64,000 nt of DNA, taken from positions 59,646,909 to 59,710,908 of the forward strand of contig CM034547.1 of the NCBI GenBank assembly GCA_020055645.1, given 5' to 3'. Below, one piece after another: positions 11,354 through 23,363 of this stretch (within the stretch, counting starts at the first letter, position 1; each line of letters begins with the position of its first letter). A model generated the notes under the pieces. That model saw only the letters and a program-made list of their open reading frames with translations, ran no database searches and was not told the DNA's origin. The stretch comes from Tomocerus qinae (lineage: Eukaryota > Arthropoda > Collembola > Entomobryomorpha > Tomoceridae). The translations under genes were made by a program, and so were the position numbers.

Positions 11354-13433
11354 ATGGATCGTTCTCTTCGGACGTTAAAACCTCCAGTGAGAATATCAAT
11401 TTTAGAAAAGGATGAGAACGAAGTGTCTCATTGTTGGAAAACATGCCAACTTTTCAGTTATGTGCTCATTATTATCAGTGGCATTGGGGCAAGTATGTCT
11501 GTTGCAAGTATCGTAAAAATGTTCAATGGAGAGTGTATATTATATTCTAATTTGGCAGTCACTTCAACTATAAATGGTTCTTCGGTTCAGTTATTTGTTA
11601 AAGGTGGTCCTGGTGTGTCTAACTGGGGCGATCCAACTACATGTGATTATTGTCAGTTTTGTCCTGTGGCGTCTGTAGTTTTTTCGGCCATTTGGGGGAC
11701 GCTTTTTATAATGTGCGGTCATGGTGGAAATTCGATACGAAAGTAAGTAATCAATTAATTTTTAATCGTTAAGATAAACACGTTTTTAATAAAAATCAAT
11801 TTATATAAACCGTAAACATCCACCAAAAATATGTTGGCTGTTCATTTCTTAATACCTATGTAGTATGTAGAATGTTCTGTGAAAGTCGGCCAGCATCATC
11901 TCTGTAACTCTCACTTAATTTGTCTTCGTATACAGGTTATAAAATATTCTTTTCTTTGAATCTTTTTAGCTTGCCTCAACCATGGAGAATAGTACCACCA
12001 GCAATTGTATTTAACTTCATATTTTTAATTCTCGCAAGTGTGAATGCTGCACTAACCTTTGGAGGATTCGAAACATTCTGCTCTAGTATTCGATCTCAAG
12101 TTAACATTACCAGGTTAGTTACCTGAATTTCGATGTTCAATAATTATGCAGTGTCATATACTGCTTTCACTGATAGAGAAAGTCTTGAGATACATCGCTA
12201 TTATTATTATGTGGTGTGATGATGCGAATTTTTATTTACAATACGATCCAAATAGTAATTGACTCTTTATAACTCCATATTATAGTTTACACAATATTCA
12301 CTACGAAATTGTCGCCCGAGTTGATCAAACTAATTTCTAGTGTAATATCGTTGAACTTTTCGTATGAAAATTGTGAAAGTTTTATTTTATATCAACTACG
12401 TTTGGCATCGTATTTTATCGGTATTTTTGTCTATTCTAATAAATGCTACTTTAATCTTAGCTGTGACGATTTGGGAGAATTAACGTGGATTCAGTACCCT
12501 AATGCAGAACATTTTTATGACGACATTGTCATCGCAGAGGTAAGTTGACAAAGTGAAGCGAAAAATATAATTTCTATAACTACTTTTTATGTTTTAGCTA
12601 CTACTAGACTAATTCAAAATATCAATTAATAGAATTGATATTGTGAGTTATAATGGCTATCAAAAATGTTTAGCAGATAACACAATAAAATGAACATGTT
12701 TATGTATACAGTACTAAACAGGCACGTATCCAGTTTAGTCAATGGGGGGCACAACCAAAAATAATGTCAAGAATAAGACAAATTCTCTCTTTTTCTCAGA
12801 TTTAGGGGGGCGCCATAGATTAAACTCACAAGCAAGAAAAAACAATGTTTTTTCTTACTTAAGATGTACAGAAACCATATACTAAAAGGGGTCCAGTGGG
12901 TTGTGGTTTCGTAAACATGCAGCGAAGGCCTAAGCTCCTCCCTTCATCCAATGACATGTGATACGGGGCGCCGCGGAAGCCAATCAAACCAGATAACGGG
13001 CAAAAGTTTGGCTACCTTGTTATTACATTGTTCTGTACATCTTAAGTGGGTATTTTCCATACGTTTAGTCTATGGGGGGGCGCTGCGCCCGCCCCCCGCC
13101 CCCTACTGGATACGTACTTGGTACTAAATCTATTTTAAATCTAATCACTTTGTCTTAATGCAATCTTAGACTGGAGCTGCAGTTGGGGTTGTAGGATGGC
13201 TGTTGGGATTCGTTGTTTTATTGATACGAATTTTCACTCATGCTGATTTTTTTGTGCTAAGAAATGTGACACAAAATGTACCTTCTTCTCCACCTACGAG
13301 TAGTACAACATCCACGTCATTAAGCACACCTTCTAACAACAGCAGCCAAACATCTTCGCCCCAACATCAAGTTTCTGTTACGGAGCCTCTCATTCACATC
13401 ACTCCAAAAATTAATTCGAGGACAGCAATTTGA
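11354..13433 (+). CDS. TMEM179: TMEM179 homologue, four-pass membrane protein
   Basis: Four exons: 11354-11742, 11970-12113, 12461-12539 and 13170-13433, all GT-AG with phases closing to 291 residues. Hydrophobic helices lie at about 33-55, 103-121, 136-160 and 207-226, the four-pass plan of the TMEM179 family. A Cys-containing loop (TTCDYCQFC) sits between helices 1 and 2, and the CDD segment of exon 3 lies in the second external loop. The C-terminus is a Ser/Thr/Pro/Asn-rich tail of about 60 residues, expected to be cytosolic and longer than in vertebrates. Function in the family is little known. Intron 3 carries a 402-bp hAT-like element. An AATAAA at 13530-13535 lies about 100 bp after the stop. 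The start is the Met beginning MDRSLRTLK; the more upstream open frame has no good context. Confidence 0.8.
12719..13120. mobile_element. hAT-like MITE in TMEM179 intron 3
   Basis: Ends are CAGGCACGTATCCAGT at the left and the near-complement ACTGGATACGTACTTG at the right, with G-rich subterminal runs. The octamer GTACTAAA occurs immediately outside both ends (12711-12718 and 13121-13128), a perfect 8-bp duplication as made by hAT transposases. It has no ORF, so it is non-autonomous. Confidence 0.88.
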
Positions 13434-13529
13434 AGTTACTTTGTTATCCACCGAAAATTATGGGTACTGTAGCCTCCCAATTTATTGGTACTTTCCATTT
13501 CCATATTAAAGTTAGAATTTTAGTATTGT

Positions 13530-13535
13530 AATAAA
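13530..13535 (+). other. Candidate poly(A) signal of the TMEM179 homologue
   Basis: AATAAA about 100 bp after the stop codon, followed by a T-rich stretch. Position and composition fit a cleavage signal; not proven. Confidence 0.5.
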
Positions 13536-13559
13536 TACTTTTACATTTATTTTTAGGTG

Positions 13560-16500
13560 AAGGTCTGAAGGTGACGTGAAAGTCAAATATCGTCTTGAAA
13601 TGGTTTATCGTCCTGGACATTGTTTAGTGTTGCATGAAGCTGACTTATGAAATCCTAATGATAATTGCCTTACCGCAGTAAATGATAACATAGATATTAA
13701 AAGAAATATCCCGATACAAGCAAAAAGTAGTAATCCTAAAACGTGGTGACCTGACATGTAAACTGTAAATGCTTTAACGGAATGTTGGAATTTAGGTGAT
13801 ACAGGCGACTGATTGCTTGTATGTTGTTGAAAATATTTTGTGTATTAATTAGTATAAGTAATTTAAAGGAAGTAATACAGGGGGCTTAAAGTGTGATCAG
13901 TCGAGCCGGTAATGGAAGTAAGTAGTAGTGGTCAATAGGTCTGGGGAGTGTTGAAATACATGTTGGTACAATTTGCAGGTGACGTTTCTGTATATGAATA
14001 TACTGGGTAGTCCTAATAATATAATCAGTATAATATATGCGGTAGAAATAGCATATGTTAGGTAATAATGTGTTCTTTTAAAATGGTAAATACCATATCA
14101 TATGCATGCTTGTAAACAATTTACATTATGGTTCACGATAGTAAGAAAATTTTTGATCTTATGCCAATATTTTCAATTTAATTTTTACTGCTTGTACATG
14201 AAACTTAACTTAATATTGCATTGAGTTCTAAAATGACCTCGTTTCCTTATTTGTTTTGTAAGTCTTATCCACAGAATTTTATTATACTACCTAGTATATA
14301 GACTAGAAGCACGAAGTGAGCCAGGTAAGTGGATAATTGCTGTCAGCGCTACATAAGTGACGTTGGGAGTGCGAACTAAACAGTAGAACACAGTAGAACA
14401 CTACAACCTGCACTTCGTTCATCATCATGATTGGTGTGTTTGTATTTTCTTGGCTCGCGGCTGCCGATTTCACTCAAAGTTCGCCACTCAAGCTGCTAGC
14501 TAAACTGTACAGTGTTGGACAAGGCCTAAAGCAGAAGGCAGAGGCTTTGGTCTTATCGTACAACGTGTATTTTGTAGATTATATGGAAGAATGGTTAAAA
14601 ATATTTTGAACCGAAAGAATAAACTAATTAATACTATACCTTACATCGATGCTTTGATTTTACGAAAATTAATTGTTTTATCGATTATATTTTACGTACT
14701 GTAACTGTAATGGATAATGGATATAATATGTATATTTTGTTCAATACTCTGCCTGCATGACTAATGTAGAGGTAGACTGGTGGACATGTTAACAGTGTCA
14801 ATGCCATTTAGGCTATACTTTGTGTATCATAAGGATTCCAAACCTAGCATCCGTACAAATCAGAAAGTCTCACATACGAGAAGCTCATACATTTGTTTCG
14901 TATACAAAATCTTTTATTTTTTATTCCATGTGTGAACTCAAAATGAGTAATCTTTTCTGATTCCTGACGAATGATAAGTTTGTAAAGGTATATGCCCGGT
15001 TAAAAAAACTACGTGTTAAAAAACTGTAGGAGCGAGAACGATCACGAAAATATAATATGTAAACCAGAAATGATTGGTGAAAGGATTTAGTCTTCCATAA
15101 ACGAGTAGAAATCTACAAATGACAGCAAGAATATTTATAATGAAAACAATAGATAAGAAAAACAACATGTAATTATTTATGTATATGTATTTATGCAAAG
15201 CAATACAACAAAACAAACGAGTGTCGAAAATGTGATTATCAAATATGTACTAAAAAAACTACCTACCTGTATCTCAGAGCTTTACTAGTTCATTTTAACC
15301 CGCAGCTCAAAAGTAAATTATGATGAAAAATAAAATAACAATGCTAGTTTGAACCGATATGTTTGAGTATTTTTACAGTGCAATATGTGAACAAAAACCG
15401 AGATGCAATAGTGCGCTAAATTATTCTGCTGAAAAATGTTTTTCATATAAGTAGATAATTCACTTTTGACCACAAATATTTTCGATTAGAATCATCCCGG
15501 AAAGTGTACTGTATCGATAATATTATTGTATTGTATTTATTGGTAATAATTTTTAATGGAATGTTATGTAACAATGTATTGTTTGGGTTGCTGACAATAT
15601 TGACAACTGTTTACGTAAAACTAAAGGGCGTCTCTCCACTACATGCTCAAAGTATCGTATAATTATAGGAACTTTTAATTCAGTCTACCTACATATTGCA
15701 AATTTCAAATTATACCCTTACCACAAGAAAACTATGAACCAATAAAAAGGTTTTTATCATTATTATCATTATATATGTCGTTTCATTCAACTGATTTTAT
15801 TGATTTTCATGCTATTTAATGGTTACATATTATGCATCAGTACTTCTACTAGTTCTACTACCGTCATGTTATGTTATACTTGTACTTATCTTAAGTAACG
15901 TACTTTCACTAATTTCTCGTACACTTTTCTAATTGAAACAACTTTCACTTTACACTCGCGATCACCGTTAAGAGGATTTTACTAAAGTGAAAGTTTCCCA
16001 TGGAGTTTTAACGCTTAACATCCGTCGATCCATCCTCATCCATCTCGTCTGAACAGACCAACAATTTAGAGTGAAGAGTTAAAACACAGAAAGTCGTGAT
16101 GTAGTTATTTAATTATAAATGTGATATCAATTTGAGAACTTTTATGATACTAAATACAGCGAGCGGCTGGTCGCATCGGTCAACTACTATTGAATTCTTC
16201 CGTGCTAAAACTGTTGCTACTTGGCATAGCGAGGCATGTGAAGTAGCTGAGGCGAAGTTCGATACGGAATTTTATCAGCGAACATGATGTAGGGTTGTGG
16301 TTGGCTGTGATTCATAGGCAAGATTACATTGACACCCGCACAAAAACAAATACATGTCATCTTTCTCCTTTTCCATCCCACACTAGAATAGGTAAGAAGC
16401 ATTTTTTAACAATTTATCTATATTTATCTATTTTTAAAATACACATGTTTGATTCGAAATCTTGAAAAATTAATAAATGATTAATGTGACAAGTTATGCA

Positions 16501-16794
16501 GAAGCTATAAGAATAACGAACTTTAATCAACTAAACCGTATTTTGTGTGTATTAGTTTTATATTAACAATTAATTGTCAATAAGGGTGTTATAAATTGGA
16601 CGTCAAAATAACGGAAGCTTAACGATTTAAAGTAAATTATTAACCTTCATTCATATTAACAATATTTGTCATTATATATTATGTATAATGTTGTTTTCAG
16701 TGCGTTTAAAGAGGACGGGGAAAGAAATTGTTTCCAAAAGATTTAATTTGTTTGCATATCGCCAATCGCGGATAAATCTTTCTTTTTGGGAAGA
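13560..16794. other. Intergenic stretch between TMEM179 and presenilin
   Basis: Only small AT-rich frames are present (for example a 60-codon frame at 14427 and a hydrophobic minus-strand frame at 15016), none with recognisable homology or splice support. The presenilin 5' UTR and promoter should lie in the right-hand part, but I see no distinctive element. Confidence 0.4.
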
Positions 16795-19054
16795 ATGGCT
16801 AGCGCTTATATGCGCTCGTCGGTGCCTTTGAGGAACTCTGAAAATGAGGAAGAAGGACCCTTGGCCGAAAGTAGTGAAAGTAATCGAAATCATAACAACC
16901 ACAGATCCAACCACCATTCAAGACAACCCCCTGCACCACCGCAAAATCGCCAAGCCCGACCGACTGTAGAGGAGGAAGAGGAGTTAGAGCTGAAGTATGG
17001 AGCTAAACATGTCATAAAACTGTTTGCACCGGTTTCGCTATGTATGCTTGTTGTAGTGGCCACAATTTCTTCCGTTAACTACTACACTATTCAAGATACC
17101 TATTTGTAAGTTTGTAAAACATTAATTTCATTCAATTCCTTTTATCAATTTTGTGCTGTATTTTTGACTTTGATTTTTTTAGTTGAAATAATTAAATAGA
17201 TATACTTTTAACCATTTCTATAGGATCTATACTCCATTTCACGAGAAAAGTCCGGACACAGGAACAAAAATTTGGAATGCCGTCGCCAATTCCTTGATTC
17301 TTCTGTGCGTCATTATATTGATGACAATATTACTGATTATTCTCTACAAAAATCGATGTTACAGGGTAAGGTGGAAAACATTGTATTCAAAATTAAGAAA
17401 GCTGACGTATATAATATATTACCATTGGAATAGAATCTAAACTTAATTTTCCAAAATATTTAATTCTTTCAGGTTATTCATGGATGGCTCATAGTATCAT
17501 CACTGATGCTGCTGTTTATATTTGCATATTTGTATCTCAAGTAAGTGTGAGACATAGAATATCAATACAAAATCTTTCATTGCATATTAATTTCATGAAT
17601 TTATTATAATCTTCATCCTTCCAATTACAGAGAAGTACTGCAGGCATACAATGTTCCAATCGACTATATAACAGTTGCGTTAATAATGTGGAATTTTGGC
17701 GTAGTGGGTATGATATGTATACACTGGATGGGCCCACTTCGTCTTCAGCAGGCATATCTCATTTTTATTGCTGCTTTAATGGCCCTAGTATTCATAAAAT
17801 ATTTACCAGAATGGACGACATGGGTGGTACTAGGTGTTATTTCAGTGTGGGGTAAGTTGCCGATACATCAATAATTAAATACATTCCTTATTATTCAAAG
17901 CGTAGCCAGACCACTAATTTCAGGAGGGGCTTGAGAGTATGACACCTATTTTACTATACATAAAAAGGCGTAAAAGATAATTTTGAGAAAATATCTCGTG
18001 GGGTTTGGGAAAATTTGATACGGGCTTCAGTTCTCAAGCCTCCCTCCAAATACGGCCTTGCTAATGATTATGATTACTGTACAGTACCAGTTAATTGTTT
18101 TTGCATTAATGGGATCCATTTCTTTCTAGATCTGGTGGCAGTTTTAACTCCGAAAGGTCCTTTAAGAATTCTGGTGGAAACTGCACAGGAACGCAATGAG
18201 CAAATTTTTCCAGCTCTCATTTACTCATGTATGAAAATCTTTAGCCTATGCTAACATGTTATATCATATTGCAACTCCTTAATATTGTAGAGTAAGTTAA
18301 AATATAATAATTTTTTGTTCAGCAACTGTGATGTATACCGTGGTGAACACAGCCTCTGACGATGAGGTACCAAATAAGCCGAAGAGAAACAAAAGGGAAA
18401 GAAGTAGAAATAATGTCGATCCAAACCAGACGACTTCAAATGCCACTACTACGGATCAAGCTGATGGTTTCTCTCCCAATTGGCGTCAGGAAAGTGAAAG
18501 TCGAACTGAGCGGAGGAGGGAGGTAGTAAATGCTGCTGCTGCTCAAAACCCAAGACAAGCAACATACGGAACTATCACAGAGAATTCTTCTCATGAAGTG
18601 GATGACGAAGAAGAGAGTATGTCACAAGATCGATGTATATTTTCTTGATAGACATTTCCACAACATTAACAAATTTTAACTGATGAAAACTTTAATGTTG
18701 CCTTACAGGAGGTGTCAAGCTGGGACTCGGAGATTTTATTTTCTACAGTGTTCTAGTAGGAAAAGCTTCTAAATATGGGGACTGGAACACTACTTTAGCT
18801 TGTTTCGTTGCAATTCTGATTGTGAGGATAATATTTTTAAAAAGTTATTTTCTTTTCCAATTTACATTATTTTAATTACTGTTTTTTCGTTTGTACAGGG
18901 ACTCTGTCTAACCCTTCTCTTGTTGGCGATTTGCAAAAAGGCTTTGCCAGCTCTTCCGATTTCTATTACATTTGGACTTCTCTTTTATTTTGCTACCCGT
19001 CAATGTGTGTCACCTTTTACGGACACATTAGCCAGTCATCAGGTTTTCGTGTGA
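16795..19054 (+). CDS. PSEN: Presenilin, catalytic subunit of gamma-secretase
   Basis: Eight exons: 16795-17105, 17224-17365, 17473-17540, 17631-17851, 18130-18228, 18323-18616, 18709-18821 and 18899-19054. All introns are GT-AG and the phases join into 467 residues, the usual family length. Presenilin is the aspartyl protease of gamma-secretase, cutting Notch and other type I membrane proteins within the membrane. Both catalytic Asp are present: Asp248 in the WDLVAVL segment, whose codon is split by intron 4, and Asp387 in GLGD. The C-terminal PAL motif is at 433-435. The first membrane helix begins near residue 79 after a hydrophilic, His/Asn-rich N-terminus. Exon 6 encodes the large, poorly conserved cytosolic loop that is normally cleaved during maturation. 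The start is the Met of [10 protein letters not shown] degraded MITE lies in intron 4. Whether this is PSEN1- or PSEN2-type has no meaning outside vertebrates. Confidence 0.96.
17899..18056. mobile_element. Degraded hAT-like MITE in presenilin intron 4
   Basis: Left end CAAAGCGTAGCCAGACC with a GGAGGGGCTTGAG block; right end carries CTCAAGCCTCCCTCC and CGGCCTTG in inverted order. This resembles the short G-rich hAT-derived elements seen elsewhere in the window. No clean duplication remains. Confidence 0.5.
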
Positions 19055-20068
19055 TTTATTTCTACTTTTTGGTATATTAATATGCACAGCACTCACAGTT
19101 GTACGGATGCATATTTTGCAATTATTTATTATTATTATTTAGATATTTAGATACAATATGTTAACTGTCAGCAAATAATCAATTCAACTCCCTTTTCGAA
19201 AAATGCAAAAAGATGTATTCTTCAGTGGCGCAAATGTGGTACATGAAATGATTCCAGCTATTTATTTATTTTCCCTTTCCATGTGTTGCTGATGTTAGCT
19301 AGTTGTAGATTCTAGATATCTTCAACATTAAAATTAATGAATAGGCGCAATAGGCAGTATAAAATGAAAGTGGACCAACTTTAAATTGGCTTTATTTGTT
19401 ACTTATTTTGTATATCTTGGTTCTTGTGCTCCACTAAAATATGTAGGTATAGTAGGTAAGGTTTTAGATCAATTTTTAATTTTACTTACAAATTGTTTTG
19501 TTATGGCTGAATTGAAAATCTATTCAAAGTATAAAAACTCGAGGTTTCGCGTTAAAAGGTTTATTTATTTTATAAATAGTTTCTATTGCTCTGATATTTG
19601 AAGTTGTAACCTGGTATAAAGGCAGGCAAAAGTTATTATTGTGACTAGCGACCCAACGATAAAGAAATATCTTGAAATGAAGGCATTTGCGTGTATAACC
19701 TTTGGAGCTGTAACTGTTATAGGGTCACAAATGTGTGTGCAGGATTTTTAACCTTTGCTTAAGATGAACAGCCTTTTTGTTCTTAATTAATCAAGCTAAT
19801 ATATTGAGTTCCTAATGTAACATATGCCTATAAAATAACTTGTAAGGTTAGTTTGTAATTAAAAAAGAGTTGATTGGGGGATTGGCAATAGCTAAACGTA
19901 CTTCCTTAGAATTTAATGAACACAATAATAATAACTTGTACTCACTGTCTCAATATAATGAAATGTAACATCAAGGAAATAATAATTTGAGTAAATGATT
20001 AGTAATTAATAATAATAATTATTGTAAAGTGCTGGTATGCTAAAACAAAATTACAATATTAACAAATG
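19055..20068. other. Convergent 3' region of presenilin and TAF1A
   Basis: Holds the 3' UTRs of two converging genes. AT-rich with TTATTATTATT runs near 19126. No coding signal or defined repeat seen. Confidence 0.5.
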
Positions 20069-22371
20069 TCACCAAGAAAATGCCGGATTTTGCTTCAGAA
20101 CAAGAGGAACAGCTTCTTTCCGCTTGTACTTCTGGGCAATATGAAAACGTAATTTTTGGTCGTATAACCGACCACCATGATGTACACCAGATGTAAATTT
20201 TTCTTGGCACTGATTCACAATAAAAATGATGTTAATATCATTATAGTTGTAGTAAGAATGATTTTGTAGTTAGCACTTCATAAATTAATATGGTGCATAA
20301 CAAAATGTATCTAAATAAAGTCAATTACCTTATTGTAGTATTGTATTTCGTCTTCTAAGAAAGGGAAATAAGTTTCCAGAAACTGTTGATATAAAGATTC
20401 AAAAATAGCGTTTCCATAATTTCGAATTACTAATTTTTTAAATACTTCTTTGGCTTTAAAGATATCTTGATATTCTATCATCAGCTCAATCAGTGGATGA
20501 ATAAATATAGTGGTGTCACATTCTATTTCTTCACTTAATGGCACAAGGTTCTCAAACATTTCCAGAGCTCGTTCCCCACTTTGCTTTATTGTAAATTCAT
20601 CGCCCGCGAAGTTGCCGTGTTCAATCAAAAATTTGTCTCGTTTCCAACAAGAGTAGTGGAAAACTGCACGCATTAAAAGAGCAATAAAATCGATGTTTTT
20701 CCTTTTCGTATTGTCTTTGTCTTTGGCAAACTCCCAGGATCCCAATCTTTTATGACCGTCATGCCATTCCTATCACAATCAGAAATTATTGCTGGGAAAT
20801 AAATTCAAATCAATATACTTCTTTTAAATGATACCTGTTGGAGATGGTACCCTCGAGTAAAGTATCCTTTCTGAGTAAGCCAATAAGCAACTTCAATCCC
20901 TAGTCTTCGGGGATAACAGTACATAAAATCCTTTGCACATCTATAAAATATAAATATAGAACAGCATGTACAATTCGTCTCCTTCCACCTTGCGATTGGG
21001 AGGTGGGAATCACATAGCATGGATAGGTATGGTCATAATACCGAAACCGAATCTTCCAATGACAAGAGGAAGGGAAGCAGACAATAATGAAGCAGATAAA
21101 GTTAGAACAAGGCGTTTAATGTCAAAACTTACGTGGCATATTCCACAATTTTAGTGACATCATCTTTGTAAATATTGGCGATTGCATAAAAAGCTCCCTG
21201 TTAAAACAGTTCATACATTAGCAGATTAGAATCACCAATATTAATTATTTGCATCCCAAATACATTTTAATCATGGCATAAGAGATTCAAGTAAAACATA
21301 CATTCCACAGTAGCCAACATTTGTTCATAGTATTCATCTCTTCTAACAATCCTTCAACCCCCTTCAAAACAAGCCTCCATTGATGAGTATATACAGCATA
21401 TCGTATGTTCTCCATGAATATAGCCGTCAAGGGTGGGGTAATTTTTATATCTAAAGAAATAAAAAATTCGCGTACCAAGTAATGTACAAAATGAATCTAA
21501 AACAGTAAACCTACAGAAGAAGGTCGGAAATTAGGCAATGAATTCTCTTTTTTTGTGCTAATTCTACTTCTACACGTAAATTTTGCCAATTCTTTAAATT
21601 GAAGGAAAATATTGTAATGCAAAAAAGTTTGAGTTCACACAGCGAAAGATTGTAATGTATTAATAATATAAACTTAAACTATGTTTATAAATTATTATTA
21701 AAATTAAAAGTCCATACCTTTAGGAGAAAGAGCTGCTACACGAGCATTACTTATAATTTCATTCACAGCGAGCGATTTATAATCTTTGAGAATTTGATTC
21801 TACCCCAAAAATATATTTTAATTGAATCGTACTAATTTTAAATGAATACAACTTTAAGATAAAAGAAACATATATTTACCCTCCAATGCCGACACTGCCA
21901 TTCCTCAGTCTCTTCTTCTGCTTGCTTCAACAACTCTGCCTCAAACAAATGTCGCGAAGTAGTTTTAGATAAGTCGTCCATATCACATACTAGATCCTTG
22001 GGCGTGTGGATTTCAGCTTGTGGAGGAACCGAAGGGCCAGCATTCCCCTCGGGAGCATTGGTTTTGTTCCGTGGAATCCGCAATGTTCTCAGAGAGTACT
22101 TTGCGTGTGGAGGCATCTCAGACACTGCTTTTACTCTTTCATCCCACTCTTTAAGATTTTTTAGTTTACGACATTCACCTGCTCTATCGTTATTGCGAGA
22201 TTGATAAAATACGTAGTCCATTGAAAGCAATTTTCTGGCTAGCAAACGTCTTTGCGTATTATATACATGGGGTACCTTAATCCACATTTTCTTTCCGTGG
22301 ATTATTTCCCTTCTGTATTGATATTTAGCTTTGAAGGTGAAAGGCTGATCTCTTCCAAATAGTCGCACCAT
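20069..22371 (-). CDS. TAF1A: Probable TAF1A, RNA polymerase I SL1 subunit, with long N-terminal extension
   Basis: Seven exons on the minus strand: 22371-21880, 21799-21718, 21450-21302, 21197-21133, 20940-20835, 20769-20329 and 20209-20069. Splice signals and phases all fit and give 491 residues. From about residue 205 the pattern follows TAF1A: a THQW segment (about 213-216), an LLW...AIANIY helix, IEVAYWLTQKGYFTRG, a FHYSCW turn, and the HPLIELMIEY...AKEVF repeat-like helices near the C-terminal third. TAF1A is part of the SL1/TIF-IB factor that recruits RNA polymerase I to rDNA. The first ~190 residues, very basic with MVRLFGRDQPF at the start and a Pro-rich middle, have no counterpart in the vertebrate protein that I can see. 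The name rests on helix-by-helix resemblance and is probable, not certain. The gene could alternatively be a lineage-specific TPR-like protein. Confidence 0.6.
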
Positions 22372-22718
22372 ATTGCTTCTTCTTTACTTGTTCTTCAAGT
22401 CAAAATACAAAAATAATAAAATAATCTTTACTCTACATAAACATAATCTTTTAAACATAAAGTGGGACATGCGCATGGATTTTTTTGAATGTATTAAGGT
22501 TTGTATATTTGTCCGTAATATTTTGTAATTAATGAGTAAGGGTAATATTTTGCAATTAATGAGCACGGACTATAGACTTAGACTATCAGTACTGAGTCCA
22601 ATCAACGGTCTATGAATTTCGGGCCAATGCGCAGTCGCTAGAAATTTACTGATTTCAACATTTTGTAGCACACTTTGTGTGCTAGGATTCAGCTAGTTTA
22701 TAATAATTAAGTATATAA
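22372..22718. other. Short gap between TAF1A and a DIRS element
   Basis: Presumed 5' UTR and promoter of the minus-strand TAF1A gene, cut off by retroelement insertion within about 350 bp of the start codon. No core promoter motif is convincing. Confidence 0.4.
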
Positions 22719-22772
22719 TAATTACGAAATTAAACGAACCTACCTTAGGTGATGTTCGATTGTAATTATACG

Positions 22773-22910
22773 AGGTCGTCTCATGTGAAGACATCAATAT
22801 GAAATATTGTTAACACTGGTAGTCCATCTACTGGCGGGCCATCGAGTCCACTGGTTTAAAGTAAAAAACCTCATATTTCTATGCCCGCGTGGCATATTTG
22901 TTCATTTCTT
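22773..22910. repeat. Left inverted terminal repeat of DIRS element 1
   Basis: Reverse complement of 26608-26745, for example CATATTTCTATGCCCGCG on both sides. It differs mainly in the few bases after CGTCTCATGT. Confidence 0.9.
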
Positions 22911-22974
22911 TAAAGACGTTTTTCTAACAAGAAGACGGGTGGGTGAATAGCAAAGCTATTCGGGGGGGTTGATG

Positions 22975-23100
22975 TCTTCACATGAGACGACCTCGTATAA
23001 TTACAATCGAACATCACCTAAGGTAGGTTCGTTTAATTTCGTAATTATACATTCGGTCGTCTCATGTTCAACATCAATATGAAATATTGTTAACACTGGT
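22975..23100. repeat. Internal complementary region of DIRS element 1
   Basis: Its left half is the complement of the element's left end (about 22719-22798); its right half repeats the complement of the right end (about 26700-26756). The two halves meet at GTAATTATACATTCGG, which predicts the circle junction. Confidence 0.9.
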
Positions 23101-23216
23101 AGTTGTTTAAAGTAGTTAGAAAAACGGAACATGCTGCAAAATTAAGTTTACATTAATAATTACAATTTTATTCGTTAATTATTTGCATATAACATGCAAT
23201 ATCAATAAAGCAGTTA

Positions 23217-23363
23217 TTATAAAGATTTGTTATTGGTGGTACAGAATGCGTTCCATTTTGAGAATACAGATTGATACTGTTTCCACGAAGATTGAGTAAG
23301 AAAGTTCAATAATAATTCAAAGCTTTCGACCGGTAATCCCATCCTTCTGTATGCTTCCCGCAT
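23217..23363 (-). pseudogene. Tyrosine recombinase N-terminal remnant
   Basis: A 48-codon frame overlapping the last ~19 codons of the RT frame in another phase, as recombinase genes often do in DIRS elements. It reads REAYRRMGLPVESFELLLNF and then SSWKQYQSVFSKWNAFC, the start of the SAM-like core-binding domain. It stops there; the catalytic domain with its Arg-His-Arg-Tyr residues is absent, since the internal complementary region begins just over 100 bp further on. Inferred internal deletion. Confidence 0.75.

Noticed and set aside
15016..15216. 66-codon hydrophobic minus-strand frame resembling a membrane protein
   Set aside because: AT-rich DNA gives Ile/Phe/Tyr-rich frames by chance; no start context, splice sites or homology.
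16217..16402. 61-codon frame upstream of presenilin
   Set aside because: No homology or splice context, and it lies where the presenilin promoter or 5' UTR is expected.
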